Source: Winogradskyella psychrotolerans (GTDB lineage: Bacteria > Bacteroidota > Bacteroidia > Flavobacteriales > Flavobacteriaceae). Taken from it: 64,000 nucleotides of DNA. This document shows positions 1 through 8,479 of the stretch, in pieces. The translations under genes were made by a program, and so were the position numbers. The stretch spans positions 231,260 through 295,259 of the forward strand of contig NZ_JAHKPS010000029.1 of assembly GCF_018860565.1 (NCBI RefSeq), given 5' to 3'. The first letter of the stretch is position 1. The number at the start of each line of letters is the position of its first letter. Under the pieces are notes generated by a model that was given only the letters and a program-made list of their open reading frames with translations, searched no databases and was not told the DNA's origin.

Positions 1-574
1 ACTTTTTACCACGACCACGTTTTCCGTAGTTTGGCATTTCAGGATCTTCATGCATTTTTCTGCCTAAACCATGTCCTACTAATTCTCTAACGACACCATA
101 ACCTTCCGCTTCCGTAAATTGTTGAATTGCAAAACCTACATCACCAACGCGATTGCCAATTTTTAATTGTTCGATACCTTTATAAAGTGATTCTTTGGTA
201 ATTTGAATGAGTTTTTTAGTCGCTTCAGCAACATCGCCAACTTCAAAAGTATAAGCATGGTCTCCATAAAAACCATTCATAAAAGAGCCACAATCTATAG
301 ATACAATATCTCCATCTTTTAGTGGTATATCTGTTGGTAAACCATGAACTACAGCTTCGTTAACACTACATAATAATGTAGAAGGGCAGTCGTAAAGGCC
401 TTTAAAACCAGGCAAAGCACCATGGTCTCTAATAAACTCTTCTGCAATTGCATCTAAGTGGTTGGTGGTAACACCTTCTTTAACTTCTTTAGCCAACATA
501 CCTAAAGTTTTAGATACGATGAGCGCACTTTGACGCATTAATTCAATTTCTTCTGCCGTTTTTACTATAATCAT
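1..574 (-). CDS. map: Methionine aminopeptidase type I, 3' end cut by window edge
   Basis: Removes the initiator methionine from nascent cytosolic proteins. The minus-strand reading frame opens at ATG 574 (MIIVKTAEEIELMRQSALIV) and stays open to position 1, giving about 191 residues. The type I metal-site landmarks are readable: Asp in VSIDCGS, Asp in FYGDHAYTF and His in VGHGLGRKMHEDPEMPNYG. The later Glu ligands of the family lie beyond the left edge, so the gene is partial only because of the window. A Bacteroidota -7 box sits about 20 bases upstream of the ATG. The next gene, a CoA-transferase, diverges from it. The family call is secure. Confidence 0.96.
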   Translation of the reverse strand, partial: MIIVKTAEEIELMRQSALIVSKTLGMLAKEVKEGVTTNHLDAIAEEFIRDHGALPGFKGLYDCPSTLLCSVNEAVVHGLPTDIPLKDGDIVSIDCGSFMNGFYGDHAYTFEVGDVAEATKKLIQITKESLYKGIEQLKIGNRVGDVGFAIQQFTEAEGYGVVRELVGHGLGRKMHEDPEMPNYGKRGRGKK

Positions 575-593
575 GATTCAAAATATTGAGCGG

Positions 594-601
594 CAAAGAT
601 A
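594..601 (-). promoter_or_regulatory. Bacteroidota -7 promoter box for map
   Basis: On the minus strand this reads TATCTTTG, a full match to the Bacteroidota sigma-A -7 consensus TAnnTTTG. It lies 20 bases upstream of the map ATG, implying a very short leader. No convincing -33 TTG is present at the usual 19-base spacing. Confidence 0.6.
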
Positions 602-671
602 GGTAATTATAACAATTCTAAAATATTTTTAAAACATGATAAATGACAGTTTCTAAATAAACTTTCTATTA

Positions 672-679
672 TATGTTTG
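672..679 (+). promoter_or_regulatory. -7 promoter box for the CoA-transferase gene
   Basis: TATGTTTG matches TAnnTTTG and lies 20 bases before the ATG at 700. A weak -33-like TTT (part of GTTTC) lies 19 bases further upstream. Confidence 0.55.
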
Positions 680-699
680 CAATATAAAATTGAACAGCC

Positions 700-1968
700 A
701 TGTATAAAACCGTTACCGCAGAAGAAGCTTTAAAAGTTGTAAAATCTAATGATCGTGTATATATTCAAGCAGCCGCAGCAGCTCCTCAGGCACTTGTGAA
801 AGCATTGTCTGCAAGACATGAAGAGTTACGAAATGTAGAAGTATGCCATTTGCATACCGAGGGAGAGGCACCTTATGCAGATCCTAAGTTAAAAGACAGC
901 TTTCACGTTAACTCTTTTTTTATTGGAAAAAATGTAAGACATACTTTAAAAGCAGGTAATGGTTCTTACACTCCTGTTTTTTTAAGTGAACTGCCAAGAC
1001 TTTTTCAGCAACACATTTTAAATTTAGATGTCGTTTTAATTCAAGTTTCTGTTCCAGATCGTCATGGATATTGCTCATTGGGTGTTTCTGTTGAAGCCTC
1101 TTTAGCAGCAATAGATAATGCAAAATGTGTTATTGCACAAGTAAATCCACAAATGCCTAGAACACATGGAGCAGGAATTATTCATATGACTGAAATTGAT
1201 TATTTTGTTGAGTCAGACGAAGCACTTCCTGTGCATCATATGGCAGAACCTAACGCTATTGAAAGTAAGATTGGAGATTATGTGGCTGGCTTAGTTGAAG
1301 ATAGAAGTACATTGCAAATGGGTATTGGTTCTATTCCAAACGCCGTATTAACACGTTTAACAAATCATAAAGATTTAGGTTTACATACCGAAATGTTTTC
1401 AGATGGTGTTATTGATTTAATCTTAAATGATGTTATAAACGGGAATTATAAAAAGATTAATCGTGGACGTTCATTAGCAACGTTTTTAATAGGCTCTAAA
1501 CGCTTATATGATTATGTAGATGATAATCCGTTTGTAGAAATGCGTGCATCAAATTATACTAACAATGCAGCATATATTAAACAAAATCCAAAAATGGTTG
1601 CTATAAATTCTGCGATAGAAGTAGATGTTACAGGTCAAGTTTGTGCAGATTCCATAGGTGCGAGTATGTATTCTGGTGTTGGAGGACAAATGGATTTTAT
1701 ACGAGGTGCTTCGTTAAGTCAAGGAGGTAAGGCTATTATTGCGCTGCCATCAGTAACTAAAAATGGAATAAGCAGGATTGTACCAGTATTAAAACCAGGA
1801 GCAGGAGTGGTAACAACAAGAGCACATGTACATTATGTAGTAACAGAATATGGTATTGCCAATTTATTTGGTAAAACGATTAAAAATAGAGTAAAAGCTT
1901 TAGTAGATATTGCTCACCCTGATCATAGAGAAGCAATAGATAGAGCTTATTTTGAGATGATAAAATAA
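700..1968 (+). CDS. Acetyl-CoA hydrolase/transferase family (CoA-transferase)
   Basis: A cytosolic enzyme of 422 residues that moves CoA between acyl-CoA and a short carboxylic acid, or hydrolyses acetyl-CoA. The N-terminal domain starts MYKTVTAEEALKVV. The C-terminal domain contains TEMFSDGVIDL; its Glu at residue 231 corresponds to the Glu that carries the CoA thioester in 4-hydroxybutyrate and acetate CoA-transferases. The family-typical VTEYGIANLFGKT follows near residue 390. Length is normal for the 4-hydroxybutyrate/acetate CoA-transferase branch. The gene is monocistronic: the gene to its left diverges and the one to its right is convergent, ending 10 bases away. The substrate cannot be read from sequence; acetate, succinate and 4-hydroxybutyrate are all possible. 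Confidence 0.88.
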   Translation: MYKTVTAEEALKVVKSNDRVYIQAAAAAPQALVKALSARHEELRNVEVCHLHTEGEAPYADPKLKDSFHVNSFFIGKNVRHTLKAGNGSYTPVFLSELPRLFQQHILNLDVVLIQVSVPDRHGYCSLGVSVEASLAAIDNAKCVIAQVNPQMPRTHGAGIIHMTEIDYFVESDEALPVHHMAEPNAIESKIGDYVAGLVEDRSTLQMGIGSIPNAVLTRLTNHKDLGLHTEMFSDGVIDLILNDVINGNYKKINRGRSLATFLIGSKRLYDYVDDNPFVEMRASNYTNNAAYIKQNPKMVAINSAIEVDVTGQVCADSIGASMYSGVGGQMDFIRGASLSQGGKAIIALPSVTKNGISRIVPVLKPGAGVVTTRAHVHYVVTEYGIANLFGKTIKNRVKALVDIAHPDHREAIDRAYFEMIK

Positions 1969-1978
1969 GAAGTAAGCT

Positions 1979-2377
1979 TTAAAATTTCCACCATTTTTTT
2001 GAGGATGCAGGAATTTTTGGTTCTTCGTTGGTAATAAGTTGATACACTTCTCCCCAACCAAGAATACCACCAATGTTTCTATCGTCAATAAATAGGTCTG
2101 CGTGAATTTTACGGCTTCTGCTGTAATCGTATTTTTCTTCAGGAAAGCTAGCGTTTACAGCATAGAACTCAATGCCATTTTCTTTGCAGAACTCAACAGC
2201 TTCATCAAGTTTAGCACCACATCTGTAAGTCCAAAGAATTAATCGATGCCCATCTTCTTGGAGTCGTTTTAAGGTTTCAAAAGCAAAAATGCGCGTTTTT
2301 CCTATTTTAGGATAAGCATCTTCCACTATTGTACCATCAAAATCAACGGCTATAATTAATCTATTTTGAAAATTCAT
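1979..2377 (-). CDS. HAD-like hydrolase, small BT0820-type
   Basis: A 132-residue cytosolic HAD-fold protein. Motif I is AVDFDGTIVED, with the nucleophile and acid Asp at residues 12 and 14. A basic segment, LILWTYRCGAKLDEA, follows. The closing acidic motif IV is ADLFIDDRNIGG. It has no large cap domain, which fits the small phosphatase-like proteins common in Bacteroidota. It lies 43 bases downstream of gpmI on the same strand, but a strong promoter match occupies that gap, so it may be transcribed on its own. The substrate is unknown; the HAD call is firm. Confidence 0.85.
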   Translation of the reverse strand: MNFQNRLIIAVDFDGTIVEDAYPKIGKTRIFAFETLKRLQEDGHRLILWTYRCGAKLDEAVEFCKENGIEFYAVNASFPEEKYDYSRSRKIHADLFIDDRNIGGILGWGEVYQLITNEEPKIPASSKKWWKF

Positions 2378-2398
2378 GCTACTTAATCAAATGAAAGG

Positions 2399-2428
2399 CA
2401 AAGTTACAATAATAAGCGTTTTAAACAA
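2399..2428 (-). promoter_or_regulatory. Promoter with -33 TTG and -7 TAACTTTG for the HAD gene
   Basis: Reading the minus strand, TTG (2426-2428) is followed by exactly 19 bases and then TAACTTTG (2399-2406). This is a complete Bacteroidota sigma-A layout. It overlaps the 3' end of gpmI and lies 21 bases before the ATG at 2377. Confidence 0.65.
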
Positions 2429-3938
2429 GACTTTCTTGTGTCATCGCTGTGGGTTGAGGTAAGCCTATTAGCTTTAAAATAGTGGGTGCCACATCTCCCA
2501 AAATACCATCTTTTATGGTTTTTAAATCTTTGTCTATTAAAATGATAGGGACAGGGTTTGTGGTGTGAGCTGTATTTGGTGTGCCGTCAGGATTTATCAT
2601 TGTCTCGCAATTGCCATGATCTGCAATTAATATAGTGGTGTAATCGTTTTCTAATGCTGTATTTACCACATTTTTAACGCATTCGTCAACCGCTTCACAT
2701 GCTTTTATGGCTGCTTTCATAACTCCTGTATGACCAACCATATCTCCATTGGCAAAGTTTAAACACACAAAGTCAACATCTCCTTTTTTGAGTTCAGGAA
2801 TTAACGCATCGGTTAGTTCATAAGCACTCATTTCTGGTTTTAAATCGTAAGTAGCTACTTTAGGTGAGTTTCTTAAAATTCTAGTTTCTCCTTCAAATGG
2901 TTGTTCTTGTCCTCCTGAAAAGAAAAATGTAACATGAGGGTATTTTTCAGTTTCAGCAATTCTAATTTGTTTTTTATTGTGCTTTTCTAATACTTCACCT
3001 AATGTTTCAGAGAGGTTATCTTTATTAAAAACTACTTTTATGCCTTCAAAACTATCATCATAGTTAGTCATGGTAACATAATATAGATTCAATTTGTGCA
3101 TGTTATACTCATGAAAATCCTTTTGAGATAAGGCTTCTGTTAATTGACGTCCACGATCTGTTCTAAAATTAAAAAAGATAACGACATCATCGTCTTTAAT
3201 AGTTGTTACAGGTTGGTTGTTTTTATCTGTTACAATTAAAGGTTTTATAAATTCGTCTGTAATATCGTTTTCATAATTACTTTGAATAGATTTTAAAACA
3301 TTTTGAGTTTTTGTGCCTTCTCCATTAACTAAGCCATCATAAGCCAGTTTTACACGTTCCCATCGTTTGTCTCTATCCATGGCGTAATAGCGGCCTGTAA
3401 CGGTTGCTAATTTTCCTGAGGTTTTATGGAGGTGTTCTTCTAATTCTGTAATAAAGCCATAACCCGATTTTGGGTCCACATCTCTACCATCAGTAAAAGC
3501 ATGAACAAAGACGTTTTCTAGGCCATAATCGTTAGTGGCATCAAGTAGTCCAAATAGGTGATTGATATGAGAATGCACTCCTCCGTCACTTACTAAACCT
3601 AATAAATGAACATTTTTATTATTGGTTTTCGCATATTCGAAAGCCGATTTTAAAACAGGTTCTTCACGAAGTGTTTTATTTTTAACCGCTAAATTAATTT
3701 TTACTAAGTCCTGATATACAATTCGTCCTGCACCTAAATTCATGTGCCCAACTTCACTATTTCCCATTTGCCCTTCAGGTAAACCAACATGAAGTCCATC
3801 AGTTCTTAAACTTGCACTAGGATACTTGGTATAAAGTGAATCTATAAATGGTGTTTGTGCATTGTCTATAGCTGAAACTTTAGGATCGGGTGATTTTCCC
3901 CAACCATCTAAAATCATTAAAATAACTTTTTTGTTCAT
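2421..3938 (-). CDS. gpmI: 2,3-bisphosphoglycerate-independent phosphoglycerate mutase
   Basis: Interconverts 3- and 2-phosphoglycerate in glycolysis and gluconeogenesis through a phosphoserine intermediate, using two Mn ions. The protein has 505 residues, the usual size. The N-terminal metal Asp is at residue 11 (ILDGWG). The catalytic Ser is residue 61 in MGNSEVGHMNLGAGR. The substrate-domain motif HAFTDGRDVDP and the second metal cluster IADHGNCE and NTAHTTNPVP are all present. A -7 box lies 20 bases upstream of the ATG. Gene identity is secure. Confidence 0.97.
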   Translation of the reverse strand: MNKKVILMILDGWGKSPDPKVSAIDNAQTPFIDSLYTKYPSASLRTDGLHVGLPEGQMGNSEVGHMNLGAGRIVYQDLVKINLAVKNKTLREEPVLKSAFEYAKTNNKNVHLLGLVSDGGVHSHINHLFGLLDATNDYGLENVFVHAFTDGRDVDPKSGYGFITELEEHLHKTSGKLATVTGRYYAMDRDKRWERVKLAYDGLVNGEGTKTQNVLKSIQSNYENDITDEFIKPLIVTDKNNQPVTTIKDDDVVIFFNFRTDRGRQLTEALSQKDFHEYNMHKLNLYYVTMTNYDDSFEGIKVVFNKDNLSETLGEVLEKHNKKQIRIAETEKYPHVTFFFSGGQEQPFEGETRILRNSPKVATYDLKPEMSAYELTDALIPELKKGDVDFVCLNFANGDMVGHTGVMKAAIKACEAVDECVKNVVNTALENDYTTILIADHGNCETMINPDGTPNTAHTTNPVPIILIDKDLKTIKDGILGDVAPTILKLIGLPQPTAMTQESLV

Positions 3939-3957
3939 GTGTAACTGTTTTGAGTAT

Positions 3958-3965
3958 CAAAGATA
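3958..3965 (-). promoter_or_regulatory. -7 promoter box for gpmI
   Basis: Minus strand TATCTTTG, a full TAnnTTTG match, 20 bases before the gpmI ATG. A TTG lies upstream at a 15-base spacing, shorter than the usual 19. Confidence 0.55.
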
Positions 3966-4201
3966 ATACATACAGCACTACAACATATCCGTAGTTTAAA
4001 AAAAATTAAGATGTTAACCTTATTTTAAGTTTTTATAATGAGTAGGTAAGGGAGTGTTTGTGTTTTGTGATGATGTTAACATATTTATTTCCAAAGCGTT
4101 AAAAAAATGTTATAAAATGTTTTTTAGTGTAACAGTTTGGGTAATCTGTCGTCTCTTTAGTATAATCAAAAACAAATCAATTAAATTTAAAATCTTTCAT
4201 C

Positions 4202-4597
4202 ATGAAAAAATCAGTAGTAGTTTTGGCCTTAGCATTAGGCTTTTCAGTTAGTAATTTAAATGCAACAAACAATGTTTTAGCTTCAGACACAAATGAAGTT
4301 ATTGTAAAACCCGTTGAAGTTAGTCCGTTATGCAAGGCTGTTGTCACAGGCAATATTGAAGAAGTAAAACGATTATTAAATAATGGAGTTGATGTTAATG
4401 CCAAATCTAATGGGATGATGCCAATTCATTATGCGGCAAAATACAATCGAGTAGAAATTATAAAGACGTTAATTACGGCAGGTTCTGAAATTCATAAACC
4501 ATGTTCTAATGGTTATACAGCTTTAAAACATGCACAAAAAACAAAGGCCGTTGATGCAGAACTATTTTTAAAGCGTTTTAAAAACAAAAATGTCTAG
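4202..4597 (+). CDS. Exported ankyrin-repeat protein
   Basis: A 131-residue protein with a signal peptide (MKKSVVVLALALGFSVSNLNA) and no lipobox, so likely periplasmic. Residues about 40-125 hold three short ankyrin units, readable as LCKAVVTGNIEEVKRLLNNG, then NGMMPIHYAAKYNRVEIIKT and NGYTALKHAQKTKAVDAELF. Ankyrin repeats bind proteins; no enzyme domain is present and no partner gene is adjacent. The 263-base upstream gap shows no clear TAnnTTTG box. A strong hairpin terminator follows the stop. The call rests on the repeat pattern; the biological role is unknown. Confidence 0.85.
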   Translation: MKKSVVVLALALGFSVSNLNATNNVLASDTNEVIVKPVEVSPLCKAVVTGNIEEVKRLLNNGVDVNAKSNGMMPIHYAAKYNRVEIIKTLITAGSEIHKPCSNGYTALKHAQKTKAVDAELFLKRFKNKNV

Positions 4598-4627
4598 GAG
4601 TAGACAATTATTTGAGTTAGTTAGTTG

Positions 4628-4654
4628 AAAATAGCGTCTTTAAGACGCTATTTT
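4628..4654 (+). terminator. Rho-independent terminator after the ankyrin gene
   Basis: Perfect 13-base arms (AAAATAGCGTCTT and AAGACGCTATTTT) around one T, 31 bases after the stop. The near-palindrome could act on either strand. The rest of the 255-base gap up to the GNAT gene shows nothing recognisable. Confidence 0.8.
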
Positions 4655-4852
4655 GTATTAATAACAATAGCTGCTAGTTTTATAATTAAGTATTTCTAAA
4701 AAGTCAGCCAAAGTTGTTAGCGCTACCAAAGTTTGATGCAAAAATTATTTAAAAATCATAGGTTTTATTTAAATAGATATAATTTTGAGTGTCAGATTAA
4801 GGATTAATAACCGTTTAAAAAAGATATACTTTTAGGTATACAATAAGAAGGT

Positions 4853-5278
4853 ATGAAATATGAGTTTAAAATAATTTCAAATAAAAAGATAGACCAAATA
4901 ATTCCTTTAGTTTATGAGCTTAACAATGCTAAAATAAGTATGGATGTGCTTAAATCTCGATTTAATGAAATAAAACAACAAAATTACCAATGCGCAGGCG
5001 TATTTGTTGAAAATGATTTAATTGCTATTACAGGTTTATGGTTTAGTACACGTCATTATATTGGAAAATCTGTAGAGTTGGATCATGTTTATATAAAACC
5101 GGAGTACAGAAATAATGGTTTAGGGAAACAATTTATGGGGTGGATTAATAACTATGTTAGAGAACAAGGGTGTAATTCTATGGAGTTAAACACTTATGTT
5201 CAAAATTATGCATCGCATAAGTTTTATTACAATGAAGGCTATGAAATTTTAGGCTATCATTTTTTGAAAAAAATCTAA
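4853..5278 (+). CDS. GNAT family N-acetyltransferase
   Basis: A 141-residue single-domain acetyltransferase transferring acetyl from acetyl-CoA to an unknown amine. The central strand and acetyl-CoA pyrophosphate loop are visible as VELDHVYIKPEYRNNGLGKQ (R-x-x-G-L-G-K, near residues 80-98). The C-terminal Asn-Tyr-rich segment NYASHKFYYNEGYEILGYHF is typical of GNAT helix 4 and strand 6. It converges with pepE, with two bases between stops. No partner gene indicates the substrate. Confidence 0.88.
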   Translation: MKYEFKIISNKKIDQIIPLVYELNNAKISMDVLKSRFNEIKQQNYQCAGVFVENDLIAITGLWFSTRHYIGKSVELDHVYIKPEYRNNGLGKQFMGWINNYVREQGCNSMELNTYVQNYASHKFYYNEGYEILGYHFLKKI

Positions 5279-5280
5279 AC

Positions 5281-5988
5281 TTATTTTAAAAAATCTAAGT
5301 TTGAATTTGTTTCTATTTCATACGGCGCTTTTCCATATTCAAAAATTCTGGCATTTAAGGGGCCTTTTAAAGTGAGTTTGTTTGCTTCTACAGAAATCCA
5401 ACTGCCTTCTCGTAAGCCAATAACAGGTTGTGTGTTAAAAGCATGAAATTCTTTAATTCGAGTTTCCCTAGTTTCTCCCATATGAGTACTACCTTCAATA
5501 GGGTCTAAATAATGCGGATTAATATTAAAAGGAACTAAGCCTAGAGTTTTAAAACTTGGTGGATACATAATAGGCATATCATTAGTGGTATGCATTGTTA
5601 AACCACAAATATTACTTCCGGCACTGGTGCCCAAATAAGGGGTACCTTTTTTAATGGCATTCTGTATCGCTAATAAAATGTTGTTTTTATAAAGTTGCGA
5701 TACCAAAACAAAGGTATTACCACCTCCAACAAAAATACCTTGAGCATTTTGTATGGCTTCTTGTGTGTTTTCAAATTCATGCAATCCTTTTATGGTTTTA
5801 CCTATCGCTTTAAAAGCTTTAGAAGCTATTTCGGTATAGTCGTCATGAGAAATGCCTCCTGGTCGTGCATAAGGAATGAATAGGATTTCATTTGCAGATT
5901 TGAAATGAATTTTTAGTTCGTCTAATAAATATTCTAAATAACCACTACCATGAATGGTAGATGTGCTAGCAATTATAATTGATTTCAA
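5281..5988 (-). CDS. pepE: Dipeptidase E (peptidase family S51)
   Basis: A 235-residue cytosolic serine peptidase that cleaves N-terminal aspartyl dipeptides. The nucleophile is Ser122 in GTSAGSN, and the preceding IFVGGGNTFVLVSQL segment is the usual S51 substrate loop. Length matches the family (about 230). The start is a TTG: in-frame MKSIIIASTSTIHGSGYLEY aligns with the family N-terminus and no ATG exists nearby. Two bases separate its stop from that of the convergent GNAT gene. Confidence 0.9.
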   Translation of the reverse strand: MKSIIIASTSTIHGSGYLEYLLDELKIHFKSANEILFIPYARPGGISHDDYTEIASKAFKAIGKTIKGLHEFENTQEAIQNAQGIFVGGGNTFVLVSQLYKNNILLAIQNAIKKGTPYLGTSAGSNICGLTMHTTNDMPIMYPPSFKTLGLVPFNINPHYLDPIEGSTHMGETRETRIKEFHAFNTQPVIGLREGSWISVEANKLTLKGPLNARIFEYGKAPYEIETNSNLDFLK

Positions 5989-6146
5989 AATTTAATTCTT
6001 TTTGTGTTAAAATATGGATTCTTTACGTGAATGAAAAATTATAATATTAAATTAATAGGTATAAAATCATTTAACAAAAGTTTGACCTCCTTTTTTATGC
6101 TATTACAATTATTAAACCGAACTTTATTAATCTTAAATTAAAGGAT

Positions 6147-6968
6147 ATGAAAAAAATTGTACTTATAATATTTAGCTTCTTTACTATAACGGTATTTAGT
6201 CAAGATGTAAAAAGAATACCTATAAATGGTAAGATCATTGTCGCTTCTGAAGATAAGGAAGGAGTAACAGTTTTTAATTCCTCCTCTAATAAAGGTACTA
6301 TTACAGATAAAGACGGTTATTTTCAAATTAATGTAGCTTTAAATGACGTTATTCAATTTGGGGCATTGCAGTTTAAGGATTTTACGGTTTCAATTACAGA
6401 TAAAGTTATTAGCTCTAAACGTTTAACAGTTATCCTTGTAGAAGAGGTTAATAAATTAGATGAAGTGGTAATTCTACCTTTTGATCTTACTGGAAATTTA
6501 AATGCCGATTTAGAAAATGTAAGAACATATAATGTAAGCTTAGACGATGTGTATTTTGGTTTAGATAATATTGAAGATTTTGAATTTTCAGCCGATTATA
6601 AAACTAAAGCTGATAACCTAGCCTTTAACGAGTATAATCCGCAAATGGTGAATATGGTGAATTTAGTTAATGTCGCAGGTTTTTTAATTAAACAAGTGGT
6701 TAATTTTGATACCGTTAAATTTAAATCAGAAAAAGAAAAGCAATTAGTTAAAAAAACGCCTTTTAAACAAGCATTAGATACATATAGTATTAATTATATA
6801 CATACCAATTTTAATATCCCATTAGATCAAATTGAAGCATTTACAGATTATGTAGAAAAAGAAGGTGTTGACGAAAATTTATTTGAAAAAGATAAGGAGT
6901 TACAATTGTTAGAGCATATTTCTCAACTGAGTAAGTCGTTCCTAAAAGATATCAGTGAAAAGGAGTAA
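6147..6968 (+). CDS. Exported carboxypeptidase-regulatory-like protein, first of a paralogous pair
   Basis: 273 residues with a signal peptide (MKKIVLIIFSFFTITVFSQ). Residues about 20-100 form a CarboxypepD_reg-like beta-sandwich of the kind found at the N-terminus of TonB receptors (KGTITDKDGYFQINVALND), but no plug or barrel follows. The conserved strand end NKLDEVVI is followed by LTGNLNADLEN, shared with the next gene. The remaining ~170 residues are not recognised. The stop overlaps the next start by 14 bases, so the two are translationally coupled. Function unknown; likely periplasmic or attached to the envelope. Confidence 0.75.
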   Translation: MKKIVLIIFSFFTITVFSQDVKRIPINGKIIVASEDKEGVTVFNSSSNKGTITDKDGYFQINVALNDVIQFGALQFKDFTVSITDKVISSKRLTVILVEEVNKLDEVVILPFDLTGNLNADLENVRTYNVSLDDVYFGLDNIEDFEFSADYKTKADNLAFNEYNPQMVNMVNLVNVAGFLIKQVVNFDTVKFKSEKEKQLVKKTPFKQALDTYSINYIHTNFNIPLDQIEAFTDYVEKEGVDENLFEKDKELQLLEHISQLSKSFLKDISEKE

Positions 6969-7767
6969 AACATTTTTTTTTATTGCTATATTTTTTATCC
7001 TAAGCGTTGTAAATGCTCAGCGAAAAGATATAAAAGGACAACTCATAGCAGCAGATGAAGTTGAAGGTCTTCATATACTCAATAAAACAGCTGCAAAATA
7101 TACCATATCTAATGACGATGGAAGCTTTCTAATACCAGCAAAAGTTTTAGATACATTAATAGTTTCAGGAGTAAAGTATCAAAATCAAGAGATTGTTATT
7201 AGCACTTCGATTATGGAATTAGGGCAGTTAAATGTAAGACTTATTGAAAAAATAAACGAACTAAACGAAGTTGTTGTAGGTAAGATTTTAACAGGCAGCT
7301 TAGAATCTGATTTAGAAAACTCAGATGCAGAACCTGATATTAATTTCTATGATTTGGGTATTCCAGGGTTTGTAGGTAAGCCACTCACGCAAAATGAACG
7401 AAAATTGTTTGATGCAGATGGAGGTGACATGGTTGGATTAGTAGGTGGTATTTATGGAGGTGGTCCAAGTGTAAATCTCAATAAATTATTAAACACCATT
7501 AGTGGCAGAACTAAAAAACTAAAAGCTATTGTAGAATTAGATACCAGAGATGCTTGTTTACAGCGTTTAAAAAGTAGTTATGAATCTTTTCTTTTTAAAA
7601 ACGATAGTTTAGCCAAAAATTTAAGAGTAGAGTATTTTCAGTTTTGTCAAGAAGACGATGAGTTTTTATTATTATGCAATAAAAACGATGATTTAAAACT
7701 GCTTGATTTTTTACAAGAAAAACTAAAAGCTTACAAGAATAATAGAGAATCCGTTACTAAAGATTAA
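6955..7767 (+). CDS. Exported carboxypeptidase-regulatory-like protein, second of the pair
   Basis: 270 residues starting at GTG 6955, inside the end of the previous gene. The signal peptide is MKRSKTFFFIAIFFILSVVNAQ. It has the same architecture as its neighbour: a regulatory-like sandwich (YTISNDDGSFLIPAKVLD), then NELNEVVV and LTGSLESDLEN. The two therefore look like a diverged tandem duplication. A Gly-rich stretch (VGLVGGIYGGGPSVNLNKLL) lies in the middle, and the C-terminus is Lys/Asp/Leu rich. The DUF6702-like gene follows 47 bases later if its ATG start is used. No enzymatic motif is seen. Confidence 0.75.
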   Translation: MKRSKTFFFIAIFFILSVVNAQRKDIKGQLIAADEVEGLHILNKTAAKYTISNDDGSFLIPAKVLDTLIVSGVKYQNQEIVISTSIMELGQLNVRLIEKINELNEVVVGKILTGSLESDLENSDAEPDINFYDLGIPGFVGKPLTQNERKLFDADGGDMVGLVGGIYGGGPSVNLNKLLNTISGRTKKLKAIVELDTRDACLQRLKSSYESFLFKNDSLAKNLRVEYFQFCQEDDEFLLLCNKNDDLKLLDFLQEKLKAYKNNRESVTKD

Positions 7768-7814
7768 CTTTGGAATACGTTTTGGATTCATCAAAAAAAA
7801 GTATTCATATAAAC

Positions 7815-8321
7815 ATGAAATTAATCCCTTTTATACGCGCTTTAATACTATTCTCATTATTTATTTCTAGTAGTAAAAATCACGACTATTACGTTAGTGT
7901 TACAGAAATTAAATATGTTAAAGAGCAAAAATCGCTTCAAATTATAAGTCAGATTTTTATTGATGATTTTGAAACATTGCTACGAAAACGATACGATGAA
8001 AACATTGTCTTAGCACCAGATAACGATATTAAAAATATCGAAAAATACATGCAACGGTATATTGAGGATAAATTAAAAATTAAGATTAATGGTAATGCTG
8101 TAAACTTCAATTTTATAGGAAAAGAATATAAAGAAGATATTACATATTGTTATCTCGAAATAGAAAATATTTCAGATATAAAATCAATAGAAGTTACTAA
8201 TTCTCTTTTGTTTGATGTATTACCAGATCAACAAAATATTGTTAGGCTTAAACTTTTTAATGAAAATAAAAGCTTTCTCTTGCTTCCAGATAATGATAAA
8301 TGCGTGTTAAACTTTAATTAA
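7815..8321 (+). CDS. DUF6702-like exported protein
   Basis: 168 residues from ATG 7815. An earlier in-frame TTG at 7770 adds 15 polar residues in front of the signal peptide and is unlikely. The N-terminus MKLIPFIRALILFSLFISSS is a signal peptide. HDYYVSVTEIKYVKEQKSLQ and QIFIDDFETLLRKRY resemble the DUF6702 family, which commonly precedes an M1 metallopeptidase in Flavobacteriaceae, as it does here. Its role is unknown. The 158-base gap after it has no terminator that I can see, so read-through into the peptidase gene is possible. Confidence 0.75.
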   Translation: MKLIPFIRALILFSLFISSSKNHDYYVSVTEIKYVKEQKSLQIISQIFIDDFETLLRKRYDENIVLAPDNDIKNIEKYMQRYIEDKLKIKINGNAVNFNFIGKEYKEDITYCYLEIENISDIKSIEVTNSLLFDVLPDQQNIVRLKLFNENKSFLLLPDNDKCVLNFN

Positions 8322-8479
8322 AAATCTGTTAAAATCATCTTAAAATAGGTATTTTGGGCATTACTAATTAACAACATTAACAATTTAATATGAAACGAGC
8401 ATGCTAGTAAGTTTTGTCATTTATTAGAATGATTATAAACGAACGGTATGTGACATAAAAACAACAACAAAAAAAACAT

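Noticed and set aside
4054..4251. Small ORF upstream of the ankyrin gene
   Set aside because: It runs across the ankyrin gene's start in another frame, and it has no recognisable domain or promoter box.
7770..7814. TTG start for the DUF6702-like gene
   Set aside because: It would put 15 polar residues in front of a clear signal peptide. The ATG at 7815 is the better start.
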